Below, one piece after another: positions 44,079 to 53,481 of a stretch of 64,000 bases of DNA; within the stretch, counting starts at the first letter, position 1; every line of letters begins with the position of its first letter. The notes beneath the pieces were generated by a model. That model worked only from the letters and a program-made list of their open reading frames with translations, ran no database searches and was not told where the DNA came from. The DNA is taken from positions 1-64,000 of the forward strand of contig CALLLW010000024.1 of assembly GCA_938007995.1 (NCBI GenBank), in the 5' to 3' direction. The position numbers and the translations under genes are program-made. Source of the stretch: an uncultured Granulosicoccaceae bacterium. Its GTDB lineage: Bacteria; Pseudomonadota; Gammaproteobacteria; Granulosicoccales; Granulosicoccaceae.

Positions 44079-46163
44079 ATGACTGACTTAACGCTTTACC
44101 GAAACATAGGGATTTTCGCCCACGTCGACGCGGGTAAGACCACCACGACAGAGCGCATACTGAAGCTGACCGGCAAGATTCACAAGATCGGTGAAGTACA
44201 CGATGGCGCGGCAACCACTGACTTCATGGATCAGGAACAGGAACGCGGCATCACCATCCAGTCTGCAGCAACCACCTGTTTCTGGAACGATCATCGACTG
44301 AACATCATCGATACACCGGGGCACGTTGATTTCACCATCGAAGTCTATCGTTCTCTAAAAGTACTGGACGGTGGGGTCGGTGTATTCTGCGGTTCCGGTG
44401 GTGTAGAGCCACAGTCTGAAACCAACTGGCGTTATGCCAACGAATCCGGTGTTGCTCGTATCATCTACGTCAACAAACTGGATCGCATGGGCGCTGATTT
44501 CTATCGCGTGGTTAAGCAGGTCGAAGACGTACTCGGCGCAGTACCTCTGGTCATGACTCTGCCAATCGGCATTGAAGATGACTTCAGCGGCGTTGTCGAT
44601 CTGCTTACCCGTAAAGCATGGATATGGGATGACTCCGGTGATCCGATGAAATACGAAATCGTCGATCCACCTGCAGACATGGCAGACAAGATTGAAGAGT
44701 TCCGTGAGAAGCTGATCGAAACTGCGGTAGAGCAGAACGATGAAGCGATGGAAAAGTACCTCGAAGGTGAAGAGCCGGATCTCGAGACCATTAAAACCTG
44801 CATTCGCAGAGGTACTATTGATCTCACGTTTTTCCCGACTTTCTGCGGCAGCTCGTTTAAAAACAAAGGCGTGCAGAACGTACTCGATGCAGTTGTTGAT
44901 TACCTGCCGAACCCGACTGAAGTTAAGCCACAGCCGGAAGTTGATCTTGAAGGTAAAGAAACTGGTAAGTTCGCTATTGTTGATCCTGAAGGGCCTCTGC
45001 GTGCATTGGCTTTCAAAATCATGGATGATCGCTATGGCGCACTGACCTTTACCCGTATCTACACAGGTACACTGGCTAAAGGCACAACTGTTCTCAACAC
45101 CTACACAGGTAAAACTGAACGCATTGGTCGTATCGTAGAGATGCACGCTGACTCGCGTGAAGAACTTGACAGCGCACAGGCCGGTGACATCGTTGCAATT
45201 GTCGGTATGAAGAACGTACAGACCGGTCACACACTGGCTGACGTTAAAAATCCAGCCACATTGGAACCGATGGTATTCCCTGATCCGGTCATCTCTATCT
45301 CGGTTGCTCCGAAAGATAAAGGCGGTTCAGAGAAGATGGGTCTGGCACTAAGCAAGATGGTGCAGGAAGATCCTTCATTCCACGTTGAAACTGATGAAGA
45401 AAGCGGCGAGACCATCATTAAAGGCATGGGCGAGCTGCATCTTGATATTAAGGTCGACATACTTAGGCGTACACACTCGGTTGATGTTGAAGTGGGTAAG
45501 CCACAAGTGGCTTATCGCGAGACAATCACTCAGCGAATCGAAGACAGTTACACACACAAGAAGCAGACGGGTGGTTCCGGTCAATTCGCAAAGATCGAAT
45601 TCATTATCGAACCTGCGGAAGTTGGCACCGGCTTCAACTTTGAGTCAACCGTGACCGGCGGTAACGTACCGCGCGAATACTGGCCTGCGGTAGAAAAAGG
45701 TTTCAAGCAAAGCATCGAAAACGGTGTACTTGCGGGTTACCCGTGCCTTGATTTCAAAGTCACCCTGACTGACGGTGCTTTTCACGCAGTGGATTCCTCG
45801 GCGGTTGCATTCGAAATTGCATCCCGCGCTGCCTACCGCGAATCAATGCCAAAGGCCGGACCACAACTGCTTGAGCCGATCATGAAGATCGACGTATTTA
45901 CACCTGAAGATCATGTTGGTGATGTGATCGGTGATCTAAATCGCCGCCGCGGCATGATCCAGGGTCAGGAAGCTGGCGTGACCGGTGTTCGTGTGAAAGC
46001 TGACGCACCTTTGAGTGAAATGTTCGGTTACATCGGCGACCTGAGAACTATGACGTCTGGTCGTGGTCAATTCTCTATGGAATTTTCGCACTACGCGCCA
46101 TGCCCGAACAACGTTGCTGAAGTTGTTATCGCGCAGGCCGCTGAAATGAAGAAGGCTTCCTAG
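44079..46163 (+). CDS. fusB: Elongation factor G, paralogue EF-G2
   Basis: The 694-residue translational GTPase begins [21 protein letters not shown], with G1 in [10 protein letters not shown]3 in DTPGH and G4 in NKLD. The [18 protein letters not shown] and CFWNDHRLN stretches are those of the EF-G2 group known from Vibrio, Shewanella and Pseudomonas rather than of the main fusA. No rpsL, rpsG or tuf gene is adjacent, consistent with a paralogue. The ATG at 44079 is chosen; upstream in-frame codons would cross the leader hairpin. In related groups EF-G2 can lack full translocation activity or act in recycling; not decidable here. Confidence 0.93.
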   Translation: MTDLTLYRNIGIFAHVDAGKTTTTERILKLTGKIHKIGEVHDGAATTDFMDQEQERGITIQSAATTCFWNDHRLNIIDTPGHVDFTIEVYRSLKVLDGGVGVFCGSGGVEPQSETNWRYANESGVARIIYVNKLDRMGADFYRVVKQVEDVLGAVPLVMTLPIGIEDDFSGVVDLLTRKAWIWDDSGDPMKYEIVDPPADMADKIEEFREKLIETAVEQNDEAMEKYLEGEEPDLETIKTCIRRGTIDLTFFPTFCGSSFKNKGVQNVLDAVVDYLPNPTEVKPQPEVDLEGKETGKFAIVDPEGPLRALAFKIMDDRYGALTFTRIYTGTLAKGTTVLNTYTGKTERIGRIVEMHADSREELDSAQAGDIVAIVGMKNVQTGHTLADVKNPATLEPMVFPDPVISISVAPKDKGGSEKMGLALSKMVQEDPSFHVETDEESGETIIKGMGELHLDIKVDILRRTHSVDVEVGKPQVAYRETITQRIEDSYTHKKQTGGSGQFAKIEFIIEPAEVGTGFNFESTVTGGNVPREYWPAVEKGFKQSIENGVLAGYPCLDFKVTLTDGAFHAVDSSAVAFEIASRAAYRESMPKAGPQLLEPIMKIDVFTPEDHVGDVIGDLNRRRGMIQGQEAGVTGVRVKADAPLSEMFGYIGDLRTMTSGRGQFSMEFSHYAPCPNNVAEVVIAQAAEMKKAS

Positions 46164-46183
46164 CAGCCGCTCTAAAGCGCACC

Positions 46184-46210
46184 GAACCAGGTCAGTTATT
46201 GACCTGGTTC
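46184..46210 (+). terminator. Hairpin after EF-G2 gene
   Basis: GAACCAGGTCA (46184-46194) and TGACCTGGTTC (46200-46210) are a perfect 11-bp dyad with a 5-base loop, 20 bases after the stop. No T-run follows, so it may be a weak terminator or RNA-stabilising element. Confidence 0.7.
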
Positions 46211-46275
46211 ACAATTCAGGCTGTGTTCGCCACAGGCAATTTACGCTACAAACTCATTCGCAGGAAGACATTAAT

Positions 46276-46581
46276 ATGAAATTCGCAATCGCCCTGATTT
46301 TCACCGTTCTGGCCAGCACACCGGCACTAGCCGCTGGCGATGCAGCAGCTGGCAAAGCCAAAGCTGCGGCATGTATGGCGTGCCACGGTGCTGACGGCGT
46401 CGCAATTGTCGACACCTACCCGAACCTGAAAGGCCAAAACGCGCCTTACATGGTTAACGCGCTGAAGGCGTTCAAGTCAGGCGAGCGCAAAGGCGGCCAG
46501 TCAGCGATCATGTCGCCTATGGCGGCTGGCCTTAGTGAAAAAGATATGGAAGATATCGCTGCATTCTTCAGCAGCCTGTAA
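46276..46581 (+). CDS. Small periplasmic class I cytochrome c
   Basis: A 101-residue protein with a clear signal peptide (MKFAIALIFTVLASTPALA). One haem c site CMACH lies at about residues 33-37, and the likely axial Met is in AIMSPMAAGL near residue 76. The size and the YPNLKGQNAPYM pattern fit c4/c5-like monohaem electron carriers of Gram-negative bacteria. It probably shuttles electrons to a terminal oxidase. Own promoter between two hairpins. Confidence 0.9.
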   Translation: MKFAIALIFTVLASTPALAAGDAAAGKAKAAACMACHGADGVAIVDTYPNLKGQNAPYMVNALKAFKSGERKGGQSAIMSPMAAGLSEKDMEDIAAFFSSL

Positions 46582-46594
46582 TAGATTCCAGCTT

Positions 46595-46621
46595 GTGCCC
46601 CACTCGTTCAGAGCGGGGCAC
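46595..46621 (+). terminator. Hairpin after cytochrome c gene
   Basis: GTGCCCCACT (46595-46604) pairs with AGCGGGGCAC (46612-46621), one A-C mismatch, loop of seven bases. There is no T-run. Probably marks the end of the cytochrome message. Confidence 0.6.
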
Positions 46622-46734
46622 CAACCTTCTGAAATTCCCGTTTCCAAAGCTCGTTAAAGCAGTCGTCGTTCTAACCCGGCTTTACCTTTTGATCCCCCGG
46701 TATTCTACCGCCAGCATCCGTTGTAGCGTTATTG

Positions 46735-47391
46735 ATGAAAGCTGCAATCTTTGATCTTGATGGCACCCTTGTCGAGTCACTACCAGGTATCACCGAAGCG
46801 CTGAACCTGCTGCTCGATGAGCTCAATCAAGCATCGTTACCACAATCAGTAGTGCGCACACTGATCGGCGATGGTTTATGGATGCTAATACGCCGTGCAC
46901 TGCCGGTAAACAAATACCCGGACGCTCAGATAGACAAACTGCAACAGGTGTTTGAGCAGCACTATCAACTCACCTGGCTGACTGGCACCATCGCGTTCGA
47001 TGGCATCACCGACTTACTCCATGATCTGTCACAGTCAGGCTGTACACTGGGTGTCCTCTCGAACAAACCGCACCGGTATACGGTAGAGATCACAGAGCAT
47101 ATCTTCGGTCGCACATTGATCCCGCACATAGAAGGCCAACAACAGCACGTTGCAAAAAAGCCTGATCCTGCAGCATTGCTTCAGCTGTGCAACACAATGC
47201 AAACCAAACCGTCTGAAACGGTCTTTATCGGCGACTCTACGATTGATCTGGAAACCGGTATCAATGCAGCAGCAAAAGTTATTGGTGTTACCTGGGGCTA
47301 TCACAATCGCGAGAAGCTTGAACCGTACCAACAACCACTGGCAAATACGGTGGATGAGCTCAGAGCGCTTCTAACGAAACACCCCTTGTGA
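46735..47391 (+). CDS. gph: Phosphoglycolate phosphatase-type HAD hydrolase
   Basis: The 218-residue protein starts KAAIFDLDGTLVESLPGITEAL (motif I Asp at residue 7), with motif II LSNKPH, motif III KKPDPAALL and motif IV TVFIGDSTIDLETGINA. These fit Gph, which removes phosphate from 2-phosphoglycolate formed during DNA repair. ATG 46735 is taken; a TTG codon precedes it directly. Neither has a strong ribosome site. Confidence 0.86.
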   Translation: MKAAIFDLDGTLVESLPGITEALNLLLDELNQASLPQSVVRTLIGDGLWMLIRRALPVNKYPDAQIDKLQQVFEQHYQLTWLTGTIAFDGITDLLHDLSQSGCTLGVLSNKPHRYTVEITEHIFGRTLIPHIEGQQQHVAKKPDPAALLQLCNTMQTKPSETVFIGDSTIDLETGINAAAKVIGVTWGYHNREKLEPYQQPLANTVDELRALLTKHPL

Positions 47392-47499
47392 TGACCAATT
47401 AAACGCTGAAAATTTACCTGCGATTTATTCAGTTTTATCAGTCATTCTTGCGAGGTTCATCGAATATATTGTTGCCTCACACTATTATCAGTTGCAGCC

Positions 47500-48192
47500 T
47501 TATCTATCGACCTTATCTGTCGGCAATTCAGCTCGTTGCCGTTCCTCGCGATTCAGCTTCGCCGCAGCATAAACCGCTTCAGTGCGGTTTTTTACACCTA
47601 GCAATTTAAACGACGCAGATATATGTGCCTTAACTGTATGCTCGGAAATATCGAGTGTTCTTGCAATGACTTTGTTCGGCTTACCCTGAACCACCTGCAT
47701 TAACACTTCACGCTGCCTTTGCGACAGACAGTCCAGACCACCGCCGTAGTCATCAGGCTGATCATCCGGATGCAAATGATGATGACTGCTTTTTTCTTCT
47801 ATTGCCCGGGGCGGCAAATACGTTCCACCGGCTAAAACCAGATTTAGCGCTGCAGACATGACCGCAAACGTGGATGTTTTTGGAATGAAGCCTGCAGCGC
47901 CGGCATCAATAATCTGCCGAATATGCTTTGGATCATCAAGCGCCGAGACCACTATTATTCTGGAGTTGATAAAACGCTCGCGCATCGCCGGCAATGCTGT
48001 CGCACCACTCATACCGGGCAGGTAGTAGTCCAAAAGTATTAACTCAACACTCTCGGGTGCCGGCTGTTTGAATGCAAGCTCACAGCTGCTGAAACTATCT
48101 ACACGAACAGAGTTGTCAAACTCCTTCAGCAGAATGCGCAAACCTTCAGCAAAAAGCCTGTGATCGTCAATAAGTAAGATCTTCAATCTCAA
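47500..48192 (-). CDS. NarL/LuxR-family response regulator
   Basis: A 230-residue two-component regulator. The receiver has LLIDDHRLFAEGLR, phospho-acceptor Asp in ILLDYYLPGMSG (about residue 54), VVSALDD and the Lys in GFIPKTS. The C-terminal LuxR helix-turn-helix reads LSQRQREVLMQVVQGKPNKVIARTL. No sensor kinase gene is adjacent. It is downstream of, and co-oriented with, the hydroxyacid dehydrogenase and lar genes (90-base gap) and might be part of that unit. Confidence 0.9.
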   Translation of the reverse strand: MRLKILLIDDHRLFAEGLRILLKEFDNSVRVDSFSSCELAFKQPAPESVELILLDYYLPGMSGATALPAMRERFINSRIIVVSALDDPKHIRQIIDAGAAGFIPKTSTFAVMSAALNLVLAGGTYLPPRAIEEKSSHHHLHPDDQPDDYGGGLDCLSQRQREVLMQVVQGKPNKVIARTLDISEHTVKAHISASFKLLGVKNRTEAVYAAAKLNREERQRAELPTDKVDR

Positions 48193-48282
48193 ACACCTCA
48201 GGTAACTGCTGATACAGTCTTGCGAACGCTAATTTCCGACTACAGCGTTCTGATCTGAATAGCCTGCGTTTATCCGATGCTT

Positions 48283-49224
48283 TTAAGCAACAAAAGCCGT
48301 TAATTCCTCACCACTTAGATACTTCGCCAGATTTTCCAGCATTAGTTTACCCATTGCATACCTTGTTTGCACGGTCCCACTGGCTACATGCGGCTGCAGA
48401 ACCACGTTGGGTAATTCCTTTAGCTTATCCGGAATCGATGGTTCATTAGCGAATACATCAAGTCCTGCCCCTGCGATCCGGTTTTCAGTGAGCGCGTCAA
48501 TCAGCACGTCTTCATTAATCACCAGGCCACGCGAGATATTCACAATATGACCAGCTGGCCCAAGGGCTGCAAGCACTTCTGCATCGATCATTCCAGCCAG
48601 ATCCGGTGTAGGCGCCAACGCCACTACCAGGCAATCGACCGATTCGGCCAGTTTTTTTACATCGGCGCAGTACGCATAGGTAACGTCTTGCCGGGGCTTA
48701 CGATTGCAATAACTTATGTGGCAATCAAATCCCTGCAATCGCCTGGCGATCGCCAGCCCGATTCGACCGAGGCCGAAAATACCAACCCGACTGCCGGAGA
48801 ATTTAGCGGTTAACGGCATAGGCCCCTGTGTTTCCCACAATCCGTTTTTCGCATGATCGTGGGCATTGGTCATCTGCCGGTAGCTTGCCAGACACAATCC
48901 AACGGCAAGATCCGCTACATCATCGGTTAACACATCAGGCGTATTTCCAACGCGAATGCCTTTGGCTTTACAGTAGTCGAGATCAACGGCATCAACTCCC
49001 ACACCAAACACAGTGATTACCTCCACGTTTGGAAGTTGCTTTAACAACTCAGCACTGGCACCGGAACCGCCGTCAGTAGCGACAGCACGCACATCAGATG
49101 CGATATCAGTTAGCAACCTGGTTTTATCAGTTGCCTCCCAGAGCTTGTGAACAGTGTAGTTTTCTTCAAGCTCGGTCTGCGTGGGACCATAAATAGGATT
49201 GATCAATAGTACAGACTGTGGCAT
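48283..49224 (-). CDS. D-isomer-specific 2-hydroxyacid dehydrogenase
   Basis: A 313-residue NAD(P)-dependent dehydrogenase. The Rossmann motif is VGIFGLGRIGLAIARRL near residue 145. The catalytic trio is Arg in NISRGLVINED, Glu in DVFANEPSIPD and His in VLQPHVASGT. Glyoxylate/hydroxypyruvate reductase-like enzymes are the nearest group. It lies 114 bases downstream of larB on the same strand, so it could oxidise the D-hydroxyacid made by the adjacent LarA homologue or supply its substrate. Confidence 0.9.
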   Translation of the reverse strand: MPQSVLLINPIYGPTQTELEENYTVHKLWEATDKTRLLTDIASDVRAVATDGGSGASAELLKQLPNVEVITVFGVGVDAVDLDYCKAKGIRVGNTPDVLTDDVADLAVGLCLASYRQMTNAHDHAKNGLWETQGPMPLTAKFSGSRVGIFGLGRIGLAIARRLQGFDCHISYCNRKPRQDVTYAYCADVKKLAESVDCLVVALAPTPDLAGMIDAEVLAALGPAGHIVNISRGLVINEDVLIDALTENRIAGAGLDVFANEPSIPDKLKELPNVVLQPHVASGTVQTRYAMGKLMLENLAKYLSGEELTAFVA

Positions 49225-49243
49225 GAAGTTCTCTTGTATCTCT

Positions 49244-49288
49244 GGTTTAGGTATTTCCGGTTTAGGTATATCCGGCTCAGGTATTTCT
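49244..49288. repeat. Three 15-bp tandem repeats between larB and dehydrogenase
   Basis: GGTTTAGGTATTTCC is repeated three times head to tail at 49244, 49259 and 49274 with two or three changes per copy; a partial fourth follows. Lies entirely between genes, in the leader of the dehydrogenase. Confidence 0.75.
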
Positions 49289-49338
49289 GTTTACGTATCG
49301 ATGTTTATCTGCACCCGAAGCTCGCTACTGAATCTAGA

Positions 49339-49989
49339 TTACCTTCGCGCGATGATTTTAAGCAGTGCGCAGGCAGCACCAAATCCATTGTCAATATTAA
49401 CTACAACCACACCCGGTGCGCAGGTCGCAAGAGCGCTGCTCAGTGCTGCTTTACCGTCACTTGAGATGCCATAACCGGTTGAGCCGGGAACAGCTATAAC
49501 CAACCCTGGAATCAACCCCGCCAACACTGAAAAAAGCGCACCTTCCATACCGGCAACTGCAATCACCACCTGCGCCTTCGATAATACAGGAAGCTGATCA
49601 GTAAGGCGCCACAAGCCAGCAACACCGCAGTCATGCAATACCCCTACATGCAACCCGTTGAACAACAGAGTACGTCGAGCTTCCTCGGCAACCGGCACAT
49701 CCGATGTTCCTGCAGTCACAATAACGCAGTCAGAGCTAACAGGGCCTGGTAAACCGTTATCTACGAACGCTGTCGCAGACAGAGCATGCCAGTCGATATT
49801 CTGATGCTCAGCCGCCAAATGCGTAGCTGCTTCTTCTGAAAGGCGGGTCAATAACAACGACTCGTTACGCTTCTGTGCAAGCGCGACAATCTCTGCAATC
49901 TGAGAACAGCTTTTATTGGCACACAACACTGCCTCTGCAATACCGGTACGTTCACGACGCTGCCAGTCAAAGGTGTATTCATCAGACAT
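49339..49989 (-). CDS. larB: Nickel-pincer cofactor biosynthesis protein LarB
   Basis: LarB (216 residues) carboxylates the pyridinium ring of nicotinic acid adenine dinucleotide and cleaves the phosphoanhydride, the first step of NPN cofactor synthesis. The PurE-like core shows VIVTAGTSDVPVAEEA, VGVLHDCGVAGLWRL and VVIAVAGMEGALFSVLAGL, all diagnostic of LarB. It overlaps larE by 8 bp and is last of the four lar genes. Slightly shorter than the 246-residue Lactobacillus protein. Confidence 0.93.
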   Translation of the reverse strand: MSDEYTFDWQRRERTGIAEAVLCANKSCSQIAEIVALAQKRNESLLLTRLSEEAATHLAAEHQNIDWHALSATAFVDNGLPGPVSSDCVIVTAGTSDVPVAEEARRTLLFNGLHVGVLHDCGVAGLWRLTDQLPVLSKAQVVIAVAGMEGALFSVLAGLIPGLVIAVPGSTGYGISSDGKAALSSALATCAPGVVVVNIDNGFGAACALLKIIARR

Positions 49990-50818
49990 GTTTATCTTCT
50001 TCAGTCTTGTGAAGAAAGGCGCTGCCCATTTTATAAGGCTCTATTCTCAGCAACTGGCGCCCGCCTACCAGACAAAACTCTCTTGCCCTGCTTTCAAGCG
50101 TCTGGTATTTCTCCTTATCAGTAAAAGCAATGCAATCGGCTGGTAACTGTACCACTACACCATCACTGACGATCCGGCAGCGTATATCACCCGCACCTAT
50201 CCGCTCAGACATAAGTTTTTCTAAACGATGTACAAAAGAAAGATCGTCAACGTTTATGGTTATGCCCGTCTCTATCCTGCTGGATAAACAAGGTTGTGCG
50301 GGCAGCTGTGATAATTCACCCAGCCCGAACTGCAGCGCTAATTGCCGGATGCCTTTCTTGCTTATTCCAGCTTCTACATAAGGTTGCCACACCTGTCTCT
50401 CCTCAGCTGCCTTGAGGCCAGGTCGGTAATCGCCAAGATCTTCCGTATTGGTTCCAGTTGCGATACTGAAATCACCACCCAGATGTTCAAGCATGCTGTC
50501 AAACAAGCGTGACTTACAGTAGTAACAGCGATTAACCGGATTAGACACATAATTAGCATCGTTGAATTCGCCTGCATCTATTTCTGTTAGCTGCCAGTTG
50601 TACAGTGAAGCCAGCTGCCGGCATCGATCGCTGGCTTCATCAGGCACTGCAGCGGATACTGCGTGTATTGCCACCGTGGGCTCGCTGCGAACCTCTGCTG
50701 CAACTCGCATTAGCGTCAGACTGTCTATACCGCCGCTAAGGGCAATAGTTAACTCACCAGCTCGTTGCCGCAGAACGGCTGCCAGCGCATCGCTTATAGC
50801 TGAATCTTCTGTACTCAT
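49982..50818 (-). CDS. larE: Sulfur transferase LarE of nickel-pincer synthesis
   Basis: This 278-residue PP-loop ATPase (ALSGGIDSLTLMRVA, about residue 25) adenylates the LarB product and installs sulfur. The cysteine corresponding to the sacrificial or cluster Cys lies in PAQPCLSSRIETG near residue 175. A CYYC pair is present near residue 97. Three Cys in this arrangement would suit the cluster-using LarE type rather than the single-Cys sacrificial type; that is inference. Overlaps larC by 4 bp. Confidence 0.93.
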   Translation of the reverse strand: MSTEDSAISDALAAVLRQRAGELTIALSGGIDSLTLMRVAAEVRSEPTVAIHAVSAAVPDEASDRCRQLASLYNWQLTEIDAGEFNDANYVSNPVNRCYYCKSRLFDSMLEHLGGDFSIATGTNTEDLGDYRPGLKAAEERQVWQPYVEAGISKKGIRQLALQFGLGELSQLPAQPCLSSRIETGITINVDDLSFVHRLEKLMSERIGAGDIRCRIVSDGVVVQLPADCIAFTDKEKYQTLESRAREFCLVGGRQLLRIEPYKMGSAFLHKTEEDKHV

Positions 50819-52050
50819 TTCGGTACGTCGGTGTTGTGTTTATTTAACGCTGCATCAGCAGACATTTGTGCCAGCTGCCGGCGCGCAATCAGAGACTCAG
50901 CAGATTGCAAATCATCACTGGCAGTTTTCGCAGAAACTGTTTCTCCGGGCCTCTCAGCCAGTTTAACCTGAGTCGAGTTACCTGCCGTGGTGGTCAGCTC
51001 GTGATCGCTGCGTTTCAAAGTATATCTATTGACACTGCTGTACCTGACACCAATCGTAGAGGTAACCACAAACGCTTGTTGAACAACGTTATCAAAGCTC
51101 TGGTTCGACACAAGAATTCTATAACCGGTAGAGCTTCTATTCTTCTTGCCCTGCATCGCAATGCAGCTGACGTCATGCACGCCTGAAGCTGCACGCAACT
51201 TTTCTACTGCCCAGGCTATTTCTTCAGCAGTCATATCATCTACTTCAAAGGCGATGCGCATCAGCTCATCCTGTCGCAGCGAAGAAGATGCATTGCCGTT
51301 ACTGAATGCAGTCATCCGTAATATGTTGGCATGACCTTCAAATGCCTTGCTACCGCATCCGCTGCCTGTAGACACCAGGCTTGCGGCGTCTGCTTTACCA
51401 GATCGCGAAGTGGCTTTCAGAAAGGCGAGTATGGCAGCACCGGTTGGTGTGACGCGCTCGCCACCGATTCCATCGTCATGCCATTGAAAATCTTTTAGTA
51501 AAGCAGTGGTGGCAGGTGCCGGTACGGGGATTTCACCATGTGCTGTTTTAACTGTGCCACCGCCAAGTGGCAACGCGCCAACTCGCCATAACGGACAATC
51601 AACTCTTGCGATTATGCCGGCGGCGGCGAGTATATCAACCACCGAATCCCAATCAGAAACCTCGTGAAAGTGAATGGTCTCTATAGACTTACCATGCACC
51701 TCGGCTTCTGCAGCTGCGAGTTTGGTAAATATACCAACAGTATGACGACTGACAGTTTCAGATAAAGGAGAGTTCGCAAAAAAAGTTTTGACCTCACTCA
51801 GTGTGCGCGGTGGATTGTTAGTGGTGTTTTGAATGACCGAAAAGTACTTTGCCTGTAAGCCATTGGATAGCCGGTCTTCGAGTTCAACCGTGAGGCCATC
51901 GATGCCAAGGCATTTCAAGTCATCAGAAAAATCCTGATAAAAGTGCGGAAATCCGCTGAACATGGCAGCGGCAAACATATCACCCGCTATACCACCAACA
52001 GGCTCAAGATCTATACGCGATAGGGTTGCTTGCGTTTTCAAGTCAAACAA
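50815..52050 (-). CDS. larC: Nickel insertion protein LarC
   Basis: The 411-residue LarC uses CTP to insert Ni into the pincer. The N-terminus reads RIDLEPVGGIAGDMFAAAM; other family stretches are IHFHEVSDWDSVVDILAAAG and PVPAPATTALL, and DDMTAEEIAWAVEKLR lies in the C-terminal half. In Lactobacillus the gene is split by a programmed frameshift; here it is one continuous frame. Separated from larA by 2 bases. Confidence 0.94.
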   Translation of the reverse strand: MFDLKTQATLSRIDLEPVGGIAGDMFAAAMFSGFPHFYQDFSDDLKCLGIDGLTVELEDRLSNGLQAKYFSVIQNTTNNPPRTLSEVKTFFANSPLSETVSRHTVGIFTKLAAAEAEVHGKSIETIHFHEVSDWDSVVDILAAAGIIARVDCPLWRVGALPLGGGTVKTAHGEIPVPAPATTALLKDFQWHDDGIGGERVTPTGAAILAFLKATSRSGKADAASLVSTGSGCGSKAFEGHANILRMTAFSNGNASSSLRQDELMRIAFEVDDMTAEEIAWAVEKLRAASGVHDVSCIAMQGKKNRSSTGYRILVSNQSFDNVVQQAFVVTSTIGVRYSSVNRYTLKRSDHELTTTAGNSTQVKLAERPGETVSAKTASDDLQSAESLIARRQLAQMSADAALNKHNTDVPK

Positions 52051-52052
52051 TC

Positions 52053-53336
52053 TCAGGCAAACGGCACTACATAGGGACCTTCAGGGATCACCGCGATGTG
52101 GTTGTCATTATGTTTTTCTACGCTGTCTACAATTGCATCGTGCAAATCTGCAACTGGAGCCACACCGGTTAATGCGGACGGATCGGCACCAAGCTTCGGT
52201 GCAAACAACTTGATACTGCCAATACGCATAGGTTTTAGCTGCATTTCAGTCTGCCATTCGTCTACATCAGCAAGGGATTTCTCAAGTATTGAATCGAGAA
52301 AGCCCTGTGTGCCCAACTCGACCAATCGCTTCTGAGCCTGGCAGAACTCCTCTGACCCAAAACCCTCTGAACACTCAGAAACGATTATCAGATCACCACC
52401 CTCTTCGAGAATACCCAGCGGCGTTACCATGCCTTTAACAGTTTGATAATAGGTTTTATCCAGCGGGTAGCCGGCAGAGGATGTCAGTATCGTTTTAAAT
52501 TTTCTACCAACATTTAACTCACAGCTGGCGCGTGCAAACTCAACCGCCTGCAGATGACTGGTGACTATCTCACCAAACGTTGCATGAATAAGATTTCGAT
52601 GTTCATCCAGCACGGTATTTAGACCAAGCACCGGACCTGACAACATTTGTACTATTTCAAGTTGCGTGTCGTGCAACGGATTACCATCGAGCACACAGGA
52701 TGTGGCCAGCGGATGCTCCATAAAGCGCGCGCTGTGAAATGTGCGTATCGTTTCATGGTGTGCCACACCGGGTGCAATGACTTTGCGGCCACCCGAGTAG
52801 CCCGCCATAAAGTGTGGCTCTACCAATCCGGTGGCAATTTTTATATCTGCCTCTACCAGAGTCTTGTTCAATCCAACCGGTACCGAATGTTTTTTGGTGA
52901 CACCAAGGTGTATGCAGCTGTCTTCATCTCGAGCGTAGTGGTTTTCGACCTTGACGTTTTGCTGCACCCACGGATCACCCAGCAGTTCTTCCAGCTCATC
53001 ATTCAGGTTCGGACGGTGCAGCCCGGTAGCGACCAGCACAGTGATACCGCTAAGCGGCACACCTGCCTCTGTCAGTTGACGAATAATCGGCTGCAGAAAA
53101 ACCCCGTTCGGCACCGGCCGGGTAATATCGCAAATCAAAATACAGGCGGTCTTTGCGCCGCGCGCCAGCACAGAAAGGGTGTCACTGCCAAGCGGATTGC
53201 CCAGCGCCTGCTCAATTACCGACGCGGCGGTGAGATCAGTGTGCATTGCAGGCTTGCGCAATACTGTCGCATCAACCTGTGCCGGCAGCTCAACCTCCAA
53301 ACCGGTCAGCCCGAAGGCGAGTTCAATTTTCATCAT
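52053..53336 (-). CDS. larA: LarA-family nickel-pincer racemase/epimerase
   Basis: The 427-residue enzyme interconverts 2-hydroxyacid stereoisomers by hydride transfer on a Lys-linked Ni pincer. The cofactor-binding stretch EPHFMAGYSGGRKVIAPG has His and Lys 10 residues apart, the same spacing as His174 and Lys184 of Lactobacillus LarA. The catalytic-His stretch VATGLHRPN is present. True substrate may be lactate, malate or another short hydroxyacid; LarA homologues vary. Two adjacent ATG codons start the frame; the second (53333) is better spaced from GAGG. Confidence 0.92.
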   Translation of the reverse strand: MMKIELAFGLTGLEVELPAQVDATVLRKPAMHTDLTAASVIEQALGNPLGSDTLSVLARGAKTACILICDITRPVPNGVFLQPIIRQLTEAGVPLSGITVLVATGLHRPNLNDELEELLGDPWVQQNVKVENHYARDEDSCIHLGVTKKHSVPVGLNKTLVEADIKIATGLVEPHFMAGYSGGRKVIAPGVAHHETIRTFHSARFMEHPLATSCVLDGNPLHDTQLEIVQMLSGPVLGLNTVLDEHRNLIHATFGEIVTSHLQAVEFARASCELNVGRKFKTILTSSAGYPLDKTYYQTVKGMVTPLGILEEGGDLIIVSECSEGFGSEEFCQAQKRLVELGTQGFLDSILEKSLADVDEWQTEMQLKPMRIGSIKLFAPKLGADPSALTGVAPVADLHDAIVDSVEKHNDNHIAVIPEGPYVVPFA

Positions 53337-53444
53337 CGAGCCTCAATTGCAGAACATTGTTATGGGTTTGGATTTTGGTGTTGAATAGTTGTCAATAATG
53401 CCTGCAAGACTCTATAAACACCTGTAAAAAAGTCGCCAACGGCC

Positions 53445-53459
53445 ATACACTCTGTGTAT
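53445..53459 (+). promoter_or_regulatory. Operator-like dyad upstream of fpr
   Basis: ATACAC-TCT-GTGTAT is a perfect 6-bp dyad with a 3-base spacer ending 22 bases before the fpr start, between divergent larA and fpr. It has the size and symmetry of a dimeric repressor site; the regulator is unknown. Confidence 0.5.
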
Positions 53460-53481
53460 AAACAAACATTTAGCGATACAA

